Of a stretch of DNA of 37,855 nucleotides, positions 1 through 10,072 are shown piece by piece (the first letter of the stretch is position 1; each line of letters opens with the position of its first letter). The notes under the pieces are model-generated. The model was not told the origin of the DNA. It made no database searches and saw only the letters and a program-made list of their open reading frames with translations. The position numbers were made by a program, and so were the translations under genes. The stretch comes from Akkermansia muciniphila (GTDB lineage: Bacteria > Verrucomicrobiota > Verrucomicrobiia > Verrucomicrobiales > V1-33), in the NCBI GenBank assembly GCA_945861415.1, contig CAMAUV010000042.1, forward strand, positions 1 through 37,855. Reading direction: 5' to 3'.

Positions 1-87
1 ACGCTGCGGACTTTTACCCGAACGAATCACCTGCACCAGCAGGGTATTCTCGTCCGGACTCAACTTGATAGCGATCGCGTGCCTCAT
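1..87 (-). CDS. IS630-type transposase, N-terminal fragment (partial)
   Basis: Reading the minus strand from the ATG at 87 gives 29 uninterrupted codons to the window edge, beginning MRHAIAIKLSPDE and ending GKSPQR. The pattern of a short beta strand, then Ls-x-x-E, then a helix ending in K-x-P-Q-R is the N-terminal helix-turn-helix start of IS630-family transposases, which bind the terminal repeats and cut and paste the element through a DDE domain. The DDE domain lies outside the window. The 3' end of a related or identical transposase appears at 37723-37855 in the same orientation. Confidence 0.7.
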   Translation of the reverse strand, partial: MRHAIAIKLSPDENTLLVQVIRSGKSPQR

Positions 88-120
88 GCAGACACACTGC
101 CACACCAGTGTCAACTATAT

Positions 121-149
121 GTTACACTATTTTACGCGCACTACACTAG
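121..149 (-). repeat. IS630 terminal inverted repeat, transposase-start end
   Basis: Read outward-in on the minus strand, the repeat starts CTAGTGTAGTGCGC and ends GTAAC. It pairs with the plus-strand copy at 37707-37735: the first 14 bases are identical and there are 5 mismatches over 29. Such a pair is expected of the left and right terminal repeats of one IS family. Confidence 0.75.
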
Positions 150-205
150 CGGCTTTCTTTTTGGTTTTAACTTGCGCCGGAGCTGCGATTCATTACCCGG
201 CCATC

Positions 206-820
206 ATGCCGGACATGGCCATCGAAACCCGCTTCCGCCTCGCAGGGCACATCTGCATCGCCGGCATCGATGAAGCCGGGCGCGGCCCACTGGCAGGGCC
301 GGTGACGGCCGCTGCGGTCATCCTACCGCCGGACTACTCCCACCCGGTATTAAACGACTCCAAGCAACTCAGTGCCCGGCAGCGGGAATTGCTCTACGAG
401 GAAATGAGCTCCGACTCCCGCCTGCTCATAGCGAGCGCTTCAGCCACGGTGGGGGAAATCGACCGCCACAACATTCTGCGCGCTACCCATCTGGCCATGG
501 AACGGGCCGTGCGGGCCCTTCGGGAGCGACCCGCCTTTTGCCTCATTGATGGACTGCCCGTGCCCCGGTTTCCCTTTCCCCATGAAGGAGTTGTCAAAGG
601 CGACGCCCTTAGTCTCAGCATCGCCGCCGCCAGCATCATCGCCAAAGTGGAGCGCGACCGCAGCATGATGGCTGCGGCCGCGGAGTTTCCCCTTTACGCT
701 TTCGAGCAGCACAAAGGCTACGGCACCGCGCTGCACCTTGAGCGCCTACGGCTCCACGGCCCCTGCCCGCTGCACCGCCGCTCCTTTGCTCCGGTGAGCC
801 AACTCATGCTGGACTTGTAA
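206..820 (+). CDS. rnhB: Ribonuclease HII
   Basis: RNase HII cleaves the RNA strand of RNA-DNA hybrids and nicks 5' of single ribonucleotides embedded in DNA, starting ribonucleotide excision repair. The 204-residue product has the family's metal-binding signature D-E-A-G-R-G-P-L-A-G-P near residue 21, followed by N-D-S-K-Q-L, the L-I-D-G aspartate and the A-A-A-S-I-I-A-K-V-x-R-D segment with the last catalytic aspartate. Length fits the family (about 200 residues). The open frame extends upstream to 65, but those codons lie in the IS terminal repeat and spacer, so the ATG at 206 (or 215) is the plausible start. No Shine-Dalgarno sequence is visible. The gene begins only about 57 bases from the IS end, so its native promoter may have been displaced. 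Confidence 0.93.
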   Translation: MPDMAIETRFRLAGHICIAGIDEAGRGPLAGPVTAAAVILPPDYSHPVLNDSKQLSARQRELLYEEMSSDSRLLIASASATVGEIDRHNILRATHLAMERAVRALRERPAFCLIDGLPVPRFPFPHEGVVKGDALSLSIAAASIIAKVERDRSMMAAAAEFPLYAFEQHKGYGTALHLERLRLHGPCPLHRRSFAPVSQLMLDL

Positions 821-1221
821 GAGCTAATGCGCAGAGCCCATGGGAAACTGGGGGGCAAAATGCACCCGGGTTCATCCCTCTGCTAAAAACTGACTTCACT
901 CGTTCGGCACGGAGCAGTTGCCCTCCGCATCGCCCGGTTGGGGTTGAACGAGGCGATCGCGCCATGTCACCGCGGGATCGCTCTTCATGGCCTCGCCGGT
1001 GCGGCCAGATGCGGACGGCAGCGAACTCGCCACCGCCATACGCGGCAGCCGGAGCCGCAGCAGGACCGCTGCCTGCGCGAACTGAGCCGCAGCCCCGTCC
1101 GGTGCGAGCGAGCGGGGCTTTTATAGCGGTGAGGATTATTGGCAGGAAGAGTGGGAATCCAGCGTTTCCTGTGCATAGCCAGAATTGCATAGCCTTCTCA
1201 ATTATCGGATACTCTACCTCA
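821..1221. other. Spacer between rnhB and the giant surface protein
   Basis: About 400 bases without a convincing gene. The centre (940-1125) is very GC-rich and contains several self-complementary runs. The clearest is the hairpin listed at 1091-1122. An open frame in phase with the downstream gene begins at 964, but its translation is Arg/Pro/Ala-rich with no recognisable domain, and the signal peptide at 1222 marks the true start. The segment is probably the leader of the downstream gene. No tRNA or known riboswitch was recognised. Confidence 0.4.
1091..1122 (+). terminator. Possible leader hairpin or attenuator
   Basis: AGCCCCG at 1091-1097 pairs with CGGGGCT at 1113-1119 across a 15-base loop, followed by a short T run (1119-1122). 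This could be a weak intrinsic terminator closing rnhB transcription or an attenuator about 100 bases before the giant gene. The loop is long and the T run short, so confidence is low. Confidence 0.3.
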
Positions 1222-4200
1222 ATGAAGTCATTTCTCTCCCTTACAGCACTAGTCATCTGCGCCATGCCACTGCCCGCCGCGGTGGTGACCACTTTCGATG
1301 AAGCCTCGCTCCCCGCGGCGGTGCTGCTCGACATTCCGAATGCCGGTCTCGGCAACATCACGTTCGATGCGGTGAATGACGAACTCGATTTCACCGCCAC
1401 GGGCAGTATTGACATGTGGGGCGCGCGGAATAATGCGCCTATCGCGTGGACGGCTATCCCACCAGGGCTAGCGATCGGCAGCGTGTGGACCGTGGAAACG
1501 GAGGTGCGCATCAATGACGCGGCGACCGGCACGCAGGTGGCGGGCATCACCTTCTACGGTGGTCCAAACGGGGCGCGGCCGGACATTTCCTTCGGGCTTG
1601 ACGTGTGGGACGCGAACAACCGCGCGGTGCGGCTCCAGGGACTGGGCGACAATGATCCGAACACAGCGCTGACGGTGACCACGGCGGTGAATCGTGTCTT
1701 TCTCCGCGCCGTGGTGCAGGAGCAGGGCGAGACGGATACTTACAACTTTCACTACAAGCTGAATGCCGGCGATGCGTGGCTGCAAATCCCCGGCGTGGCG
1801 GTGAACTACCGGACGAGTTTCGCCAACTTGCGCGTGGGCCTCACTTACAAGACGGGCGGGGCGAAGGCAGGCGGGGCGTTCACGTTATTCAATGTCATAG
1901 ACACCTCCAATCAGCCGCCATCAGTAACGGCGCATCCTGCAAACGTGACGGCAATCCTCGGCGGCATGGTGCAGTTATCGGTGGGGGCGACGGGCGCGAC
2001 TTCTTATCAATGGCGGCGGAATACCGTAGACGTCTCTCCCGGTGGTAAGGCGGCTACGCTGGTGATTGATCCGGTGACGGCGGGGGACAATGGCGCGAGC
2101 TACGACTGCGTGGTAACGAACGCGCACGGCACTGCGACGAGTAATGCGGCGACGATCTCCACGGCGAGTGTGCCCTTGGGCAGCAACTACTATTCAAGTT
2201 CCGTGCAGGCGGAGCCGTCCATCTTTGCGTATTTCCCGGTGGATGGCAGTATGTCGCCCGTGGTGACGAATGTGAGGAAACCTGCCTTCAGCGGCACAAT
2301 AAACGGCGACTCGGCGCACGATAGCAATGCGGCGAGGACCATCGGCGCGAAGAGTGTGACTTCGAATGCCGGCGGCTGGGTGAGCGTGACGAAGGACTCG
2401 CAGTGGGATTTTACAGACGGCAGCGGGACCATTGAGATGTGGGTTTATCAGAGCGCCCCCTCGGGCTATAACCCAAGCCTCATCGCTGTCCGCAATGACG
2501 GTGCAGGCGGCACGCGCTACAGTTTTCACGCCGATGCCGTGGGCGCAAAAGTCTGGTTCTTTAACGGGACCGGCGCGCCAACGTGGAATCTGAGCAGCAG
2601 CAGTATCGGGCGGCTCATGCATCTGGCCATTGTCATGGACAATGGTCAGGCCACCCTTTATGAAAATGGGGTCAGCCGCGGCACGGTCAATCAAACCCTC
2701 GGCGGCGGGTTGAACCTGCCCGCGCTAATTGGCTCCGCAGGGCCGAGTACTCAGGAATCTTTTCCCGGAAACATTGACGAGGTCGCACTTTACGCGGACC
2801 CGCTGCCGCAGTCTGCCATTACCGCCCACTACAATGCATGGCTGACTGCCACGGCGGGTAGCGCGCCCGTCTTTAACACCCACCCGGGCACACAGACGGT
2901 GAATGAGAACGGCAGCGCGACCTTTACGGTGGCCCTGAACAACGCCACAGGCGCGACCTACCGCTGGCAACGGAGCGGTGTGGACATCGCGGGCGCGACC
3001 GGCGCGAGCTACACGCTGACACCCGCCACGCTCGCGGACAACGGCGCAACTTTTCGCTGCATCGCCTACAATCCCTACGGCGGCGCGCTCTCGAACACAG
3101 GCACTCTCACGGTCAACGATACGAATCCTCCGGTGCTGCTCAGCGCCAGCGCGCCAGTCTCGGCATCGCAGGTGATCCTCACCTTCAATGAATCCGTGGA
3201 GCTCAGCTCCGCCATGTTCAGCATCGCGGGCGGCGCGGTGACGGGTGCTTTAGCCGGTCCGCTGCCGGGAATGGTGACGCTCACGGTTTCGGGCCTAGCG
3301 GAAGGCGCGGTCTATTCCGTGACCGTGAACAACGTGAGCGATCTCGCGGCAAATGTCCTCGCCACGGCGAGCACCGGATTCACCGCTGCGCCGCCGCCGG
3401 TGCCAGCACCCATCGAACTGATACGGCCCGCAGCGGAACCCATCGGTCCGGCGGCACGGCGCGGGCCGTTCGTGCTTTCAGAAATCCACTATCACCCTCG
3501 CGGCCGCGCCGACTTCAAGAACCTTGAGTTCATCGAGTTGTATAACACGCAGCCCTGGCAGGAGAATCTCACCGGTTTCCGTCTCACGGGCGAAGTGAGC
3601 TACGACTTTCCGGCGGGCACGACCATCGCTGCGGGCGCTCGACTCGTCATCGCCGCAGTGCCGGCGGATTTGATGAGCGTCTATTCCATTAGCGGCGTGC
3701 TCGGCCCCTGGACCGGCCCACTGAGCAACAGTGGCGGCCAAGTGCGGCTGCGCGATCATTCCAATGGTGTGGTCTTTGAAGTGGACTACGACGGCGGCCA
3801 TCCTTGGCAGCCGGCCGCGGACGGAGCGGGGCATTCTCTCGTGCTGGCACGGCCCAGCTACGGCATGAATGATCCGAAGGCGTGGGACATCAGCTTCAAT
3901 CTGGATGGCACGCCCGGTGCGGCAGAGCCGGGAACGGCGGATCCTTATCGCACGGTGCTCATCAATAAAATCATGGCGAGTGGCGTCGACCACATCGAAT
4001 TGATCAACTACAGCACCAGTGCCGTGGACGTGAGTGGCTGCACGCTGAGCGATGACCGCGACCTCGCGAAGTTTGTCATTCCGCCCGGCACGATAATTCC
4101 CGCGGGTGGGCTGATAGGCTACGAGGAAGTGGAAACGGGATTTGGCCTCAAAGCAGGCGGTGACACGGTTTATTTCCGCGCGCCTGGCGCGCCCGGGCGC

Positions 4201-7200
4201 GTCCTTGACTGTCTGCGCTTTGGCCCGCAGCAATCGAACATTGCATGGGGCCGCTTCCCCGACGGCGCGGTCACGTTTCGATACCTCGATGAGGATCCCT
4301 CCGGCACGCTAGGCACGCTTCCCGAGGGCGCACTCGCGGTGATTTCTGAAATCCACTACAGCCCGCCAACGGGCAGCGCTCAGTTGCCGTTCGTGGAAAT
4401 CACCGGCAGTGCGCTGCTCGACGTCAGCGGCTGGCGGCTCAGCGGCGGGGTTAGCTACACGATTCCCGCAGGCACCACGCTCGCCGCCAGCGGGCGGCTG
4501 GCTATCAATGCCTTCTCTGGCTCGCTCAATGGCGGCACCGGCGAACGGCTTCGCCTTGAAATGCCAATGGCTGATCCCGATGGCGCGGGGACAGTTTATT
4601 TCGTAGTGGATGAAGTCACCTACGGCACCGGCGGCCGATGGGGCCGCGACAGCGATGGCGGCGGCTCCTCACTGGAAAAGAGAGATCTCTCCACAGACGG
4701 ACGCCTCGCATCCAATTGGGCCGAAAGCAGGGAACCCGGCGAACAGGGCTGGGTGACCATTCAGCAAACCGGCGTGATGGACAACGGCAGCGGCTCAGCC
4801 ATCAATCGCTTGCATGTCATGATGCTCGGCGCGGGCGAGTGCCTCATTGATGACGTCGAGGTCTTTGTCGGGGCAGGCGCGAATGTGGTGACAAATCCCG
4901 GCTTTGAATCCGGCACCACAAGCTGGCTAATCCAGGGCACGCACGATGCGAGCACGGTGGAGTCGCCAGGCTTCAGCGGCGCGAGCGCCATGCACATTCG
5001 CGCGGCAGGCCGCGGCGACCTTGCGGGCAACCGGCTCAGCGTTCCGCTGACCACAACGCTCGCGGCGGGCGCGACGGCGACCATTCGCGCCAAAGTGAAA
5101 TGGCTGCGCGGGCGTCCCGAGATTCTCCTTCGACTCGCCGGCGGGGTGCTGGAAGCCACCGGCAACATCCTCCCCGCGGGTTACACGCCCGGCACGCCTG
5201 GCGCATTGAATTCAACCACCGCCAACGCCGGCCCCGCCATCTTCGACGTGACGCACCGCCCGGTGCTTCCTCCCGCCGGCCAACCGGCCACCGTCTATGC
5301 GAAGCTCGCCGACCCCGGCGGCCTCGGCCTCGCGCTCCTGCGCTACCGGCTCGATCCTTCCGCTAAGCTCAATACCGTGGTGATGAGCTATCGCGGCGCC
5401 GGCATTTTCAGCGCCGAGATTCCGGCCCAGGTCGGCGGCACGCTCGCTGCGTTCACCATTGCCGCTTACGACATTACGGGTGTGGCCTCAGCATTCCCTG
5501 CCGATGGGAAAGAATGTCTCATCCGCTGGGGCGAGGGCAGCCCCGCCGGCAATCTAGGTAGTTACCGTCTGTGGATAACGCAGGCCACGCAGAACACCTG
5601 GTCCACGCGCGGCAAGAACAGCAACACGCCGCTCGACGTAACGATGGTCTACAACAACTTCCGTCCCATCTACAATGCGACGGCACAATACAGCGGCAGC
5701 CCATGGCACAGCGGCGGATTCAACAACCCAACGGGTAACAACTGCGACTACGACTGCACTGTGCCCGAAGACGACCGCCTGCTCGGCACCACGGATTTCA
5801 TCTTCTCCGGCCCCGGCACGTTCGGCGATGATTTGAGCTTCATCCGCGAGCAGACCATCTGGTGGATCGCGCGGAAACTCGGCCTCCAAAGCATTCACCG
5901 CCGCTTCTGCCGTGTCTGGATCAATGGCGTTCAGCGGCAGACCGTCTTTGAAGACACCCAGCAGCCCAACGGCGACTGGATTGATGAATACTGGCCCGGC
6001 GACAATGACGGCAGCCTGCACAAGGCGCAGGACTGGATCGAATATGCCGACGACGGGACGAGCTTCGGTACCACCCTGCGCGCCCACATGACGAAAGCCA
6101 CCACCACCGGCGGCGTGCACAAGAACGCCCGCTACCGCTATCAGTGGGCGCACCGCAGCGTCAACGACTCCGCCAACCACTGGACTCCACTCAATACGCT
6201 CATCGATGCTTTCGCCACCGGCGCAAGCGGGTCGGATGCCGCGTTCTTCAACGCCTTCAATCCGCTGGTGGATCAGGACTCGTGGGTGCGCGCGTTCGCC
6301 TTACAGCGCATCGCGGGTAACTGGGACACGTGGGGCTACACCTACGGTAAAAACATGTACATTTATAAGCCGACGCAAGGACCGTGGGCGATGACAGCGT
6401 GGGACATTGATTTCAGCTTCGGCCTGGTTGGCGACGCCCCGACCACCGGCCTTGAGGCCAGCACACAGGATCCCCTGGTTACCAAGTTCCGCACGCATCC
6501 CGCCTTTCGCCGATCCATGTGGTGCGCCTACCGCGAGGCCGTGGATGGGCCGATGTTGCCCGCTACGGTGAATGCGCACATTGACCGAATGGTCACTGGT
6601 CTCGCCGCCAACGGCATCACCTCGAATGTCTCACAGGTCACAGCGGTGAAAAACTACATCACCGCCCGGCGCGATTACATCATCACGCAACTCAACGGTG
6701 TCTATACCGGCATCACCTTCTCCCCCGCCACCAGCGGCCCTATCAATGACGCCGACGGCATCTACACGCTCACCGGCATGGCCCCGCCCGGCGTGAAGAC
6801 CTTCCTCATCAACGGCGTGGACTACACGCCGACTTGGACCAGCCAGACCGCGTGGAGCCTGCAGCTCAACCTTTATTCGGCGGCGAACAATCTCACCATA
6901 CAGGGCCTCGGTCTCAGAGGGAATGTTGTCGGCAGTTTCAACCTGACTATCAACGTCACCGGCCCACCACCGCTGCCTTCCGTGACCATCAACGAATGGA
7001 TGGCCGAAAACAACAGCGACAACGGATTCGCCGACCCCGCCGACGGCAATTATGAAGACTGGTTCGAGCTGCACAATTCCGGCACCACGCCCGTGAACCT
7101 CGGCGGCTTCTTCCTGACCGACACCACGACTAACGTGAACCAGTTCCAAATCCCCGCAAACACCACTATCCCCGCCGGCGGCTGGCTACTCGTCTGGGCG

Positions 7201-7644
7201 GACGGTGAACCACTGCAAAACGGCGTCACGCCCAACCAACTGCACACCAATTTCCGCCTCAGCGGCGGAGGAGAACAACTAGCCCTCTACACTCCTGACG
7301 GCACTCTGGTAAATCTAGTCACTTTTGGCGCACAAACCGTCAACCAAAGCCAGGGCCGCTATCCCGACAGCGCCTCCGGCATTGTCTACCCAGTGCCAAC
7401 ACCCGGCAAACGCAACGCCCTGTCACCCGACATCATCGCCATCGTGGACGCCGGACCCGGCGTCAGCGGCGCGACCTACACCACCGAACCGACGCACGTT
7501 TACCAACTGGAAAGCACCACCGACCTCCTCAGCTGGACCAACTGGGGAGCCCCTGTTACTGCCAACGCCACGAACACCAGCGCCAATCTCCCCCGCAACG
7601 ACACCCGCCGCTTCTGGCGCGCCCGGTTGATCCCATTACCTTAG
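1222..7644 (+). CDS. Giant secreted Ig/LamG/LTD/CotH-domain protein
   Basis: A 2140-residue predicted exported protein. Residues 1-20 form a signal peptide (MKSFLSLTALVICAMPLPA), which fixes the start at 1222. Domains seen in order: an N-terminal beta-rich region (about 22-225), an Ig-like domain (231-315, Y-x-C core), a LamG/concanavalin-like domain (393-544), a second Ig-like domain (549-632), a Big/Fn3-like segment (633-723), three lamin-tail (LTD) repeats (about 750-905, 912-1016, 1038-1133, two opening with SEIHY), a NPGFE carbohydrate-binding-like module (near 1220), a CotH-like domain (about 1446-1825) with AWDIDFSFG at 1726, a fourth LTD (1920-2066) and a short C-terminal beta domain common in verrucomicrobial exoproteins. 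CotH proteins of spore coats are atypical kinases; whether this one is active is unknown. A role in surface attachment or polymer binding is inference. Confidence 0.85.
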   Translation: MKSFLSLTALVICAMPLPAAVVTTFDEASLPAAVLLDIPNAGLGNITFDAVNDELDFTATGSIDMWGARNNAPIAWTAIPPGLAIGSVWTVETEVRINDAATGTQVAGITFYGGPNGARPDISFGLDVWDANNRAVRLQGLGDNDPNTALTVTTAVNRVFLRAVVQEQGETDTYNFHYKLNAGDAWLQIPGVAVNYRTSFANLRVGLTYKTGGAKAGGAFTLFNVIDTSNQPPSVTAHPANVTAILGGMVQLSVGATGATSYQWRRNTVDVSPGGKAATLVIDPVTAGDNGASYDCVVTNAHGTATSNAATISTASVPLGSNYYSSSVQAEPSIFAYFPVDGSMSPVVTNVRKPAFSGTINGDSAHDSNAARTIGAKSVTSNAGGWVSVTKDSQWDFTDGSGTIEMWVYQSAPSGYNPSLIAVRNDGAGGTRYSFHADAVGAKVWFFNGTGAPTWNLSSSSIGRLMHLAIVMDNGQATLYENGVSRGTVNQTLGGGLNLPALIGSAGPSTQESFPGNIDEVALYADPLPQSAITAHYNAWLTATAGSAPVFNTHPGTQTVNENGSATFTVALNNATGATYRWQRSGVDIAGATGASYTLTPATLADNGATFRCIAYNPYGGALSNTGTLTVNDTNPPVLLSASAPVSASQVILTFNESVELSSAMFSIAGGAVTGALAGPLPGMVTLTVSGLAEGAVYSVTVNNVSDLAANVLATASTGFTAAPPPVPAPIELIRPAAEPIGPAARRGPFVLSEIHYHPRGRADFKNLEFIELYNTQPWQENLTGFRLTGEVSYDFPAGTTIAAGARLVIAAVPADLMSVYSISGVLGPWTGPLSNSGGQVRLRDHSNGVVFEVDYDGGHPWQPAADGAGHSLVLARPSYGMNDPKAWDISFNLDGTPGAAEPGTADPYRTVLINKIMASGVDHIELINYSTSAVDVSGCTLSDDRDLAKFVIPPGTIIPAGGLIGYEEVETGFGLKAGGDTVYFRAPGAPGRVLDCLRFGPQQSNIAWGRFPDGAVTFRYLDEDPSGTLGTLPEGALAVISEIHYSPPTGSAQLPFVEITGSALLDVSGWRLSGGVSYTIPAGTTLAASGRLAINAFSGSLNGGTGERLRLEMPMADPDGAGTVYFVVDEVTYGTGGRWGRDSDGGGSSLEKRDLSTDGRLASNWAESREPGEQGWVTIQQTGVMDNGSGSAINRLHVMMLGAGECLIDDVEVFVGAGANVVTNPGFESGTTSWLIQGTHDASTVESPGFSGASAMHIRAAGRGDLAGNRLSVPLTTTLAAGATATIRAKVKWLRGRPEILLRLAGGVLEATGNILPAGYTPGTPGALNSTTANAGPAIFDVTHRPVLPPAGQPATVYAKLADPGGLGLALLRYRLDPSAKLNTVVMSYRGAGIFSAEIPAQVGGTLAAFTIAAYDITGVASAFPADGKECLIRWGEGSPAGNLGSYRLWITQATQNTWSTRGKNSNTPLDVTMVYNNFRPIYNATAQYSGSPWHSGGFNNPTGNNCDYDCTVPEDDRLLGTTDFIFSGPGTFGDDLSFIREQTIWWIARKLGLQSIHRRFCRVWINGVQRQTVFEDTQQPNGDWIDEYWPGDNDGSLHKAQDWIEYADDGTSFGTTLRAHMTKATTTGGVHKNARYRYQWAHRSVNDSANHWTPLNTLIDAFATGASGSDAAFFNAFNPLVDQDSWVRAFALQRIAGNWDTWGYTYGKNMYIYKPTQGPWAMTAWDIDFSFGLVGDAPTTGLEASTQDPLVTKFRTHPAFRRSMWCAYREAVDGPMLPATVNAHIDRMVTGLAANGITSNVSQVTAVKNYITARRDYIITQLNGVYTGITFSPATSGPINDADGIYTLTGMAPPGVKTFLINGVDYTPTWTSQTAWSLQLNLYSAANNLTIQGLGLRGNVVGSFNLTINVTGPPPLPSVTINEWMAENNSDNGFADPADGNYEDWFELHNSGTTPVNLGGFFLTDTTTNVNQFQIPANTTIPAGGWLLVWADGEPLQNGVTPNQLHTNFRLSGGGEQLALYTPDGTLVNLVTFGAQTVNQSQGRYPDSASGIVYPVPTPGKRNALSPDIIAIVDAGPGVSGATYTTEPTHVYQLESTTDLLSWTNWGAPVTANATNTSANLPRNDTRRFWRARLIPLP

Positions 7645-8066
7645 TCCCAAGCAGAACCTCCACTTCGACTAGGGCATGTCTCCTTGCGCCCACAGCGCCA
7701 GCCAGCCATTTGCCGCAGCCCTCTTGCGAGGCTCCTGAGTCTTTTAAGCATCCAATCAACTAAGCCCCATAGTGTCACCCATTATGGGGCAAGCACCTCG
7801 CTCCCTACAGCCTCATCTCTCCCGCTCTCGGTGTAATTGTATTCTGAAGCAACGCGCCGGGAGAGGCCAAAATGCCCAGAGTGAGCCAAATTGTCCCGAC
7901 TGCGGGTGCATTGTGACACTTTGACGCAGCTGGAATCACTGGAGAAATCAGCGGATGTATTAGTCAAATCGTTATTCGTAAACGACTTGCGACTATCCAT
8001 GCCACGATGGCACGCGCATTGCATTACACCTTTGTATAAAACTAAAACCACCAACCAACTACTGAT
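7645..8066. other. Spacer upstream of dnaK
   Basis: A 422-base gap. It contains the hairpin at 7764-7790. No CIRCE element (TTAGCACTC-N9-GAGTGCTAA) is visible, so HrcA control of the chaperone cluster is not supported from this leader. TATAAA at 8035-8040 sits about 26 bases before the dnaK start and could be a -10 box, but no well-spaced -35 was found. A small palindrome TGCCA-CGA-TGGCA lies at 8000-8012. No gene is convincing here. Confidence 0.4.
7764..7790 (+). terminator. Hairpin downstream of the giant gene
   Basis: GCCCCATA at 7764-7771 pairs perfectly with TATGGGGC at 7783-7790 over an 11-base loop. It lies about 120 bases after the stop of the giant gene. It lacks a following T run, so it may stabilise a 3' end rather than terminate on its own. 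Confidence 0.4.
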
Positions 8067-10004
8067 ATGGGCAAGATTCTAGGCATCGACCTCGGCACCA
8101 CCAATTCCTGCATGGCCATCATGGAAGGCGGGGAAGCTGTGGTGCTGGAAAACTCAGAAGGCGCGCGGACCACGCCGTCCGTTGTCGCTTTCACCAAAAA
8201 TGGCGAGCGCGTCGTCGGCCAGGCCGCGAAACGCCAGGCTGTGACCAACGCGAAGAACACGGTTTTCTCCGCTAAGCGCTACATTGGCCGTAAATACTCC
8301 GAACTCACGGAGGCTGATAAAAACGTCCCCTATAAGCTGGTGGCTGCACCCAATGGCGACGCGCATATCGAAGTGGAAGTCGGTGGCGAAAAGAAAACCT
8401 ACAGCCCGCAGGAAATCGCCGCGATGGTGCTCGGCAAGCTGAAGGCCGACGCGGAGACGAAACTCGGCGAAGCGATTACCGACGCGGTGATCACCGTTCC
8501 GGCTTACTTTAACGACTCGCAGCGCAATGCGACGAAGGCCGCAGGCGAAATCGCTGGGCTCAACGTTCGCCGCATCATCAACGAGCCGACCGCGGCTTCG
8601 CTCGCCTACGGTCTCGACAAGAAGAAGGACGAAAAGATCGCCGTGTATGACCTCGGCGGCGGCACGTTCGACATTAGCGTGCTTGATATCGGCGACGGCG
8701 TTTTTGAAGTGCTCGCCACGAACGGTGACACCCACCTCGGCGGGGATGACTGGGACAATCGCCTTATTGATTGTATCCTCGCGGAGTTCAAAGCCGACAG
8801 CGGCATGGATCTCAAACCCCAGCCGGACGCCATTCAGCGTATTAAAGAGGAAGCCGAGAAGGCAAAAATCGCCCTCAGCTCCAGCCAAAGCTACGACATC
8901 AACCTTCCCTTTATCACCGCCGATCAAACCGGCCCCAAGCACATCCAGAAGACGCTCACCCGCGCCAAGCTGGAGCAGCTTTGCGATGATCTCTTCGAGC
9001 GCACCGTTGCTCCGGTAAAGAAGTGTCTGGAGGATTCCAAAGTCGCCGCCAGCAACATCGACGAACTCGTGCTCGTGGGCGGCATGACCCGGATGCCGAA
9101 AGTCGTGGAAACCGCCAAGAAGCTCGGCGGCAAGCTCCCGAACCAAACGGTGAACCCGGATGAAGTCGTCGCTCTCGGCGCCGCCATTCAGGGCGGCGTG
9201 CTCCAAGGAGACGTGAAGGACATCCTTCTCCTCGATGTCACCCCGCTCACCCTCGCCATCGAGACCATGGGCGGCGTGGCCACCCCGATGATCCCGCGCA
9301 ATACGACCATCCCGTTCAAAAAAACCGAGGTCTTCTCCACGGCCAGCGACAACCAGCCAGGCGTGGAAGTCTTGGTCACTCAAGGCGAGCGTCCGATGGC
9401 CCGCGACAACAAGCAACTCGGCACCTTCAAGCTCGACGGCATTGATCCCGCCCCGCGCGGCGTGCCACAGATTGAAGTGACTTTTGACATTGATGCCAAC
9501 GGCATCCTCCACGTCGCCGCCAAGGACAAGAAGTCCGGCAAGGGCCAGCAAATCTCTATCAAAGGCTCCAGCGGCCTCAGCCAAGAGGAGATCGAGCGCG
9601 CCAAACGTGATGCCGAGCTCCACGCCGAAGAAGACCGGAAACGCAAGGAAGCCGCCGAAGCCAAGAACAAAGCCGAAGCACTCGTCTTCGAGGTAGAGAA
9701 ACAAGTTGCCGAACTCGGCGATAAAGTTACCGCCGAGCAGAAAAAGCCCATTGAGGAGGAAATCCAAAAGGTTAAAGACGCAATCTCCGCCGGCGAAACT
9801 GACAAGATCAAAGTCGCTACCGACGAACTTGAGCGCCTCTTCAGCCAAGCTGCTGCTGCCGCTCAAGCTGCGGGCTTCAACCCCGGAGACATGGGCGGAG
9901 CCGCTCCACAATCCGAAGAAGGCAGCGCCAAGTCTGACGAGCCCAAGCAGGCCAAGGGCAAGGTCGTGGACGCTGAATTCGAAGTCGTCGACGAAAAGAA
10001 ATAA
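8067..10004 (+). CDS. dnaK: Chaperone protein DnaK (Hsp70)
   Basis: Cytosolic ATP-dependent Hsp70 chaperone that binds exposed hydrophobic peptides in cycles driven by a J-protein and GrpE. At 645 residues it matches the family (about 610-640). Visible motifs: phosphate-1 loop [12 protein letters not shown] at residue 5, [25 protein letters not shown], phosphate-2 [15 protein letters not shown] at about 195, adenosine site [10 protein letters not shown], then the substrate-binding beta domain and an alpha-helical lid. The C-terminus ends [11 protein letters not shown], close to the EEVD-like tail of bacterial DnaK. It is followed after 26-68 bases by groES and then groEL, so all three are probably co-transcribed. 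No grpE, dnaJ or hrcA is nearby; an HscB-like J-protein is encoded 8 kb downstream. The ATG has no Shine-Dalgarno sequence. Confidence 0.98.
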   Translation: MGKILGIDLGTTNSCMAIMEGGEAVVLENSEGARTTPSVVAFTKNGERVVGQAAKRQAVTNAKNTVFSAKRYIGRKYSELTEADKNVPYKLVAAPNGDAHIEVEVGGEKKTYSPQEIAAMVLGKLKADAETKLGEAITDAVITVPAYFNDSQRNATKAAGEIAGLNVRRIINEPTAASLAYGLDKKKDEKIAVYDLGGGTFDISVLDIGDGVFEVLATNGDTHLGGDDWDNRLIDCILAEFKADSGMDLKPQPDAIQRIKEEAEKAKIALSSSQSYDINLPFITADQTGPKHIQKTLTRAKLEQLCDDLFERTVAPVKKCLEDSKVAASNIDELVLVGGMTRMPKVVETAKKLGGKLPNQTVNPDEVVALGAAIQGGVLQGDVKDILLLDVTPLTLAIETMGGVATPMIPRNTTIPFKKTEVFSTASDNQPGVEVLVTQGERPMARDNKQLGTFKLDGIDPAPRGVPQIEVTFDIDANGILHVAAKDKKSGKGQQISIKGSSGLSQEEIERAKRDAELHAEEDRKRKEAAEAKNKAEALVFEVEKQVAELGDKVTAEQKKPIEEEIQKVKDAISAGETDKIKVATDELERLFSQAAAAAQAAGFNPGDMGGAAPQSEEGSAKSDEPKQAKGKVVDAEFEVVDEKK

Positions 10005-10072
10005 TCCCCAAAATTAATAACCTATCTTCCATGGCAACAAAACCCAAAACACAACCAAAAAAAGACACTACA

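Larger units (their letters stand above)
1..149 (-). mobile_element. IS630-family element, transposase-start end (partial, runs off window)
   Basis: This is the terminal part of an insertion sequence that continues beyond the left edge. It holds the first codons of an IS630-type transposase reading leftwards, and its outer end is a terminal repeat at 121-149. The inverse-complement sequence recurs at 37707-37735 with 24 of 29 positions identical, including a perfect 14-base core ending at 149. The boundary with the chromosome is therefore placed at about 149. IS630 elements insert at TA, and the repeat contains TA next to its outer end (CTAG). The exact first base of the element cannot be fixed from one end. 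Confidence 0.8.

Noticed and set aside
65..205. Upstream in-frame extension of rnhB with a signal-peptide-like stretch
   Set aside because: It overlaps the IS630 terminal repeat, so the hydrophobic residues come from the IS end and not from a real signal peptide.
8154..9911. 585-codon open frame antisense to dnaK
   Set aside because: Long antisense frames are a known by-product of GC-rich, codon-biased dnaK sequences. The translation is low-complexity and has no domain.
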